DNA of 8,136 nucleotides from Erysipelotrichaceae bacterium (GTDB lineage Bacteria > Bacillota_I > Bacilli_A > Erysipelotrichales > Erysipelotrichaceae). Positions 5,702 to 8,136 of this stretch are shown here, one piece after another. Every line of letters starts with the position of its first letter. Within the stretch, counting starts at the first letter, position 1. Below the pieces are notes generated by a model, which did no database searches, was not told where the DNA came from, and worked only from the letters and a program-made list of their open reading frames with translations. Made by a program: the position numbers and the translations under genes. Location of the stretch: contig JAFZBT010000107.1 of assembly GCA_017561615.1 (NCBI GenBank), positions 1 to 8,136 of the forward strand, in the 5' to 3' direction.

Positions 5702-5723
5702 CAAGTTAAAAAATCGGACAAAA

Positions 5724-5751
5724 CCGGCCGCTTCTGTTGAACCGCGACCGG
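5724..5751 (-). other. GC-rich hairpin upstream of the pyrophosphatase-like promoter
   Basis: On the minus strand CCGGTCGC (5751-5744) can pair with GCGGCCGG (5731-5724) over 8 bp, with one G:T pair, around a 12-nt loop. TTTTG and then GATTTTTT follow downstream. It is terminator-like in the leftward direction; in the rightward direction the G:T becomes a C-A mismatch. No leftward gene precedes it within the window, so its client is unclear. Confidence 0.4.
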
Positions 5752-5762
5752 CAAAACAGCAG

Positions 5763-5790
5763 AAAAGCATTGATATTTAATGCTTTTTTC
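5763..5790 (+). terminator. Intrinsic terminator, rightward (possibly both directions)
   Basis: A 9-bp stem (AAAAGCATT at 5763-5771, AATGCTTTT at 5779-5787) with a 7-nt loop runs into a T-tract ending TTTTTTC at 5790. No rightward gene ends just before it. The nearest rightward transcription unit is the membrane protein / pseudouridine synthase pair ending at 5278, so it may end that transcript after it crosses the pyrophosphatase-like gene. It also insulates the hexokinase gene from read-through. Confidence 0.65.
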
Positions 5791-5882
5791 ATTTTTCATT
5801 AATCTGTAAAAATTTTCTTTTTTCTCCGAAAAAAATGTCATTTTTCTCAGCGCAGTGATATCCCTGGGCCATCGGCGGAGAA

Positions 5883-5905
5883 CATGCTATAATGATTACA
5901 GCATG
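5883..5905. repeat. Imperfect palindrome over the hexokinase -10 region (candidate operator)
   Basis: The arms CATGCTATAA (5883-5892) and TTACAGCATG (5896-5905) pair at 9 of 10 positions around a 3-bp centre (TGA). The palindrome covers the -10 box and the likely start point, a classic place for a repressor. It does not fit the cre consensus of CcpA. Confidence 0.5.
5885..5893 (+). promoter_or_regulatory. Extended -10 promoter of the hexokinase gene
   Basis: TG, one base, then a perfect TATAAT (5888-5893) lies 29 bp before the ATG. The -35 window (5865-5870, TGGGCC) is poor. A strongly A/T-rich stretch at about 5790-5845 lies further upstream. The ribosome binding site GGAGGT (5912-5917) is 5 nt before the start. 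Confidence 0.75.
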
Positions 5906-5922
5906 AAACCCGGAGGTATAAT

Positions 5923-7218
5923 ATGGACCCGAAACAGAGAGTCAGAGATTTCTTAGCGAAGTATGATCAGCTGCCGGAAGGCGTTGATCTGCAGAAGTGC
6001 ATGGATGCCATGCTAGAGGAAATGCAGCAGGGGCTGGACGGAAGAGATTCATCACTGATGATGATCCCCACCTATCTGTCATCCAACGGCGCCGCCAAGC
6101 TGGAAGAGCCGGTCATCGCCATCGATGCCGGCGGCACCAACCTGAGAACTGCCCTAGTCAGCTTTGACAAAAACGGCAGGCTGAACGTCAGCCACCTCGC
6201 CAAGCAGGCAATGCTGGGCGTGGAGAAGCAGCTGAACAAGGATGAATTCATTGAAGGCATCTGTCAGCTGGTTCTGCCGTTACTGGAATACACCGACAAG
6301 ATCGGCTTCTGCTTCTCCTTCCCCTGCGAGATCCAGCCGGACAAGGACGGCAGGATCGTCCGCTTCAACAAGGACGTCAAGGTCAGCGGCGCGGAAGGCG
6401 CGATGCTGGGAGCCGAGATGAAGAAATGGTTCAAGGCTCATGGCGTGGAGAAGGAAATCTCCATAGCCATCCTTAATGATACCGTCGCCACCCTTCTGGG
6501 CGGCCCGGCCATTACCGACAGCCGCAACGTGGACGGCCAGATCGGCCTGATCGTCGGCACCGGATCAAACACCGCCTACAGCGAAAACTACGACAAGATC
6601 GGCAAGGCGCATCTGAACGGCGAAGGCACGATGATCATCAACATGGAATCAGCCGGCTTTGACCGCTTCGAGATGGGCGAGTTTGAAAAGCGCATGGACA
6701 AGGCCAGCGGTACTCCGGGCGTCCATCCGCTGGAAAAGTGCATCTCCGGCCTCTATCTCGGACATGTCATCGGTCAGACCATCCTGCAGGCCAGCAGAGA
6801 AGGCCTGTTCTCAGAGAAAAACAGAATTGAAGAGCTTCCGGAATTCTCAATGGCCAAGGTCGATGCCTTCCTGAGAGATCCGCATGGCGACAATCTGCTG
6901 GCAAATGCCTGCGGCAGCGACGAAGACGTGGAGATCATGTATCAGTTCGTCGAGCAGGCCATGGACAGGGCAGCGAAGCTCATCACCGTCAACCTGGCAG
7001 CCTGCATCGTCAAGATGGACGGCGGACGGAAGGCCTGTTCACCGGCCCGCATCGTCGTCGAGGGCACGACCATCCTGAAGGGCTACAGCTACTTCCAGAG
7101 ACTTGACTACTTCATGCGGCAGTTTGTTACCGGACAGCTGGGACGTCACTATCAGTTTGTGACTGCCGACGACGCCAACCTGGCCGGCAGCGCCATCGCC
7201 GTGCTGCTCAACAGCTGA
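5923..7218 (+). CDS. Hexokinase of the eukaryotic type
   Basis: This 431-residue protein phosphorylates glucose and perhaps other hexoses with ATP in the cytoplasm, the entry step of glycolysis. It follows the eukaryotic hexokinase pattern rather than the bacterial ROK or Glk one: MIPTYL (47-52), phosphate loop 1 AIDAGGTNLR (66-75), GFCFSFPCE (128-136), catalytic Asp186 in LNDTVATLLGG (184-194), phosphate loop 2 GLIVGTGSNTAYSE (208-221), sugar-binding Glu242 in NMESAGFD (240-247), and Glu271 in LEKCISGLYLG (270-280). The nucleotide-side motif reads VVEGTTILKG (378-387) where many hexokinases have DGS. The length is close to that of a single catalytic unit (about 440-485), with no regulatory repeat and no membrane anchor. 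The start is set by GGAGGT (5912-5917). It forms a single-gene unit with its own extended -10 promoter, a possible operator palindrome and a strong terminator. No sugar transporter or regulator gene lies beside it in the window. Identification is very sure; the sugar range is not. Confidence 0.96.
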   Translation: MDPKQRVRDFLAKYDQLPEGVDLQKCMDAMLEEMQQGLDGRDSSLMMIPTYLSSNGAAKLEEPVIAIDAGGTNLRTALVSFDKNGRLNVSHLAKQAMLGVEKQLNKDEFIEGICQLVLPLLEYTDKIGFCFSFPCEIQPDKDGRIVRFNKDVKVSGAEGAMLGAEMKKWFKAHGVEKEISIAILNDTVATLLGGPAITDSRNVDGQIGLIVGTGSNTAYSENYDKIGKAHLNGEGTMIINMESAGFDRFEMGEFEKRMDKASGTPGVHPLEKCISGLYLGHVIGQTILQASREGLFSEKNRIEELPEFSMAKVDAFLRDPHGDNLLANACGSDEDVEIMYQFVEQAMDRAAKLITVNLAACIVKMDGGRKACSPARIVVEGTTILKGYSYFQRLDYFMRQFVTGQLGRHYQFVTADDANLAGSAIAVLLNS

Positions 7219-7241
7219 AGCATAACCCCAGAACCAATATG

Positions 7242-7272
7242 AAAGGCTTCCTGCGAAGCCTTTTTCTTTTTT
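7242..7272 (+). terminator. Intrinsic terminator between hexokinase and asnS
   Basis: AAAGGCTTC (7242-7250) pairs over 9 bp with GAAGCCTTT (7255-7263) around a CTGC loop. The T-tract at 7261-7272 (TTTTTCTTTTTT) makes it strong for the hexokinase transcript, which stops 23 bp upstream. asnS converges from the right and ends at 7271, so the same stem, with a weaker TTTC tract on the other strand, may also serve asnS. Confidence 0.9.
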
Positions 7273-8136
7273 AGAAATCGAGATTCCTCGGCGTTCTCGG
7301 ATAGGAGAGGACGTCGCGGATGTTCTCCATGCCGGTGAGATACATCAGCAGCCGTTCGAAGCCGACGCCGAAGCCGGAGTGCTTGCAGCAGCCGTATTTC
7401 CGCAGATCCAGATACCACTGCAGGCTCTTGACCGGCACATGCATCTCGTCCATGCGGTTCAGCAGAACGTCGTAGCGCTCTTCTCTCTGGCTGCCGCCGC
7501 ACAGTTCGCCGACTACCGGCATCAGCAGGTCGGTGGCCGCTACCGTCCGGTTGTCGTCATTGAGGCGCATGTAGAAGGCCTTGGACTCCTTGGGATAGTT
7601 CATGACGAAGACCGGGCCATGCTTTTCGGTCAGGTACTTCTCGTGTTCGGTCTGGATGTCCATGCCCCAGAAGACCTTGTTTTCGAACTGCTCTTCCACT
7701 TCCTTAAGTTCCTTAAGGGCATCCTCGTAATTGATGCGGGCAAAGGGGGTCTCCAGAACGTGGCTGAGTCTTTCCTTCAGAGTCTTGTCGATCATGCTGT
7801 TGAAGAACTCCATTTCCTCAGGACAGTTGTCAAAGACATAGTCGATGCAGTACTTGACCATGTCCTCCATCAGGTTCATGTCGTCTTCCAGATCGGCGAA
7901 GGCGATCTCCGGTTCGCACATCCAGAATTCGTTGGCGTGCTTCTTGGTGTTGGAGTTCTCGGCTCTGAAAGTCGGACCGAAGGTATAGACGTCTCTGAAG
8001 GCCAGGGCGTAGGCTTCCACATGCAGCTGACCGCTGACGGTCAGTGAGGCATGCTTGCCGAAGAAGTCCTCGTCATACCTGTTGTCTTCCATGGTCGTTA
8101 CCGTGAACACCTCGCCGGCGCCTTCCGCATCGTTGC
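7271..8136 (-). CDS. asnS: Asparaginyl-tRNA synthetase, C-terminal part (5' end missing)
   Basis: The minus-strand frame is open from the right edge to TAA at 7271, giving 287 residues, all of the C-terminal catalytic domain apart from its very start. Numbered from the first full codon at 8134, it begins [14 protein letters not shown] (1-14), the usual AsnRS lead-in to the core. Class II motif 2 is visible as [24 protein letters not shown] (start at 56), where the AsnRS-type ENSNT/EFWM pattern separates it from AspRS. Motif 3 is [13 protein letters not shown] (256-268) followed by [12 protein letters not shown] near the C-terminus. The enzyme charges tRNA-Asn with asparagine in the cytoplasm. 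The missing part would hold the OB-fold anticodon-binding domain, perhaps 170-180 residues. The apparent GTG at 8110 is internal, since homology continues upstream of it. The gene converges on hexokinase, and the two share the terminator region. Confidence 0.97.
   Translation of the reverse strand, partial: NDAEGAGEVFTVTTMEDNRYDEDFFGKHASLTVSGQLHVEAYALAFRDVYTFGPTFRAENSNTKKHANEFWMCEPEIAFADLEDDMNLMEDMVKYCIDYVFDNCPEEMEFFNSMIDKTLKERLSHVLETPFARINYEDALKELKEVEEQFENKVFWGMDIQTEHEKYLTEKHGPVFVMNYPKESKAFYMRLNDDNRTVAATDLLMPVVGELCGGSQREERYDVLLNRMDEMHVPVKSLQWYLDLRKYGCCKHSGFGVGFERLLMYLTGMENIRDVLSYPRTPRNLDF

Noticed and set aside
5822..5882. TTCTCCG / CGGAGAA inverted repeat upstream of hexokinase
   Set aside because: Seven-base arms 47 bp apart in skewed AT-rich sequence are likely by chance.
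5790..5922. A cre (CcpA) site or known riboswitch upstream of hexokinase
   Set aside because: No match to the cre consensus and no conserved riboswitch core seen; the leader from the expected start is only about 20 nt.
7379..8047. A 222-codon plus-strand open frame opposite asnS
   Set aside because: Antisense to conserved AsnRS motifs, rich in V, L and H as is usual for reverse frames of GC-biased genes; no start signal.

Overview
The window looks like chromosomal, housekeeping DNA from a low-to-moderate GC Firmicute-type bacterium. RecX, a YhaM-type exoribonuclease, an AsnRS and strong AGGAGG-type ribosome binding sites fit Bacillota. A eukaryotic-type hexokinase next to these genes makes me lean to the Erysipelotrichia, but that is inference from gene content only. 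There are no mobile elements, CRISPR arrays, rRNAs or tRNAs. The densely packed genes are rich in GC, while the intergenic gaps are clearly AT-rich.

Layout. Positions 1-3317 hold a leftward four-gene run, read from right to left: a HAD-family phosphatase, recX, a yhaM-like 3'-5' exoribonuclease and a YjeF/Nnr-like NAD(P)HX-repair protein cut by the left edge. The first three overlap by 14-17 bp and the fourth starts 17 bp after yhaM, so this is almost certainly one operon. Positions 3318-3519 are an AT-rich gap with the tdk terminator at its right end. Positions 3520-4101 hold tdk (thymidine kinase), leftward. A divergent promoter region at 4102-4187, built on a perfect 13-bp inverted repeat, separates tdk from a rightward pair: a 73-residue two-helix membrane protein and an RluA-family pseudouridine synthase, joined by TAATG. 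A leftward inorganic-pyrophosphatase-like gene (5268-5648) meets the synthase tail to tail with an 11-bp overlap. A gap at 5649-5922 contains the promoter of that gene, two hairpins and the hexokinase promoter. The hexokinase gene (5923-7218, rightward) ends at a strong intrinsic terminator facing the 3' end of asnS (7271-8136, leftward, cut by the right edge).

Function. The genes cover DNA recombination control (RecX), RNA turnover (YhaM), metabolite repair (Nnr-like), nucleotide salvage (Tdk), rRNA modification (RluA family), sugar phosphorylation (hexokinase) and translation (AsnRS). I see no single pathway that joins them, and no clearly new multi-gene system. The points most worth a second look are regulatory or concern eroded active sites. 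They are the symmetric divergent promoter pair at tdk, a possible leaderless start of the HAD gene, a palindrome over the hexokinase -10 region, a pyrophosphatase-like protein and an Nnr-like protein that both lack expected catalytic residues, and a terminator placed so that the synthase transcript could run antisense through the pyrophosphatase-like gene.
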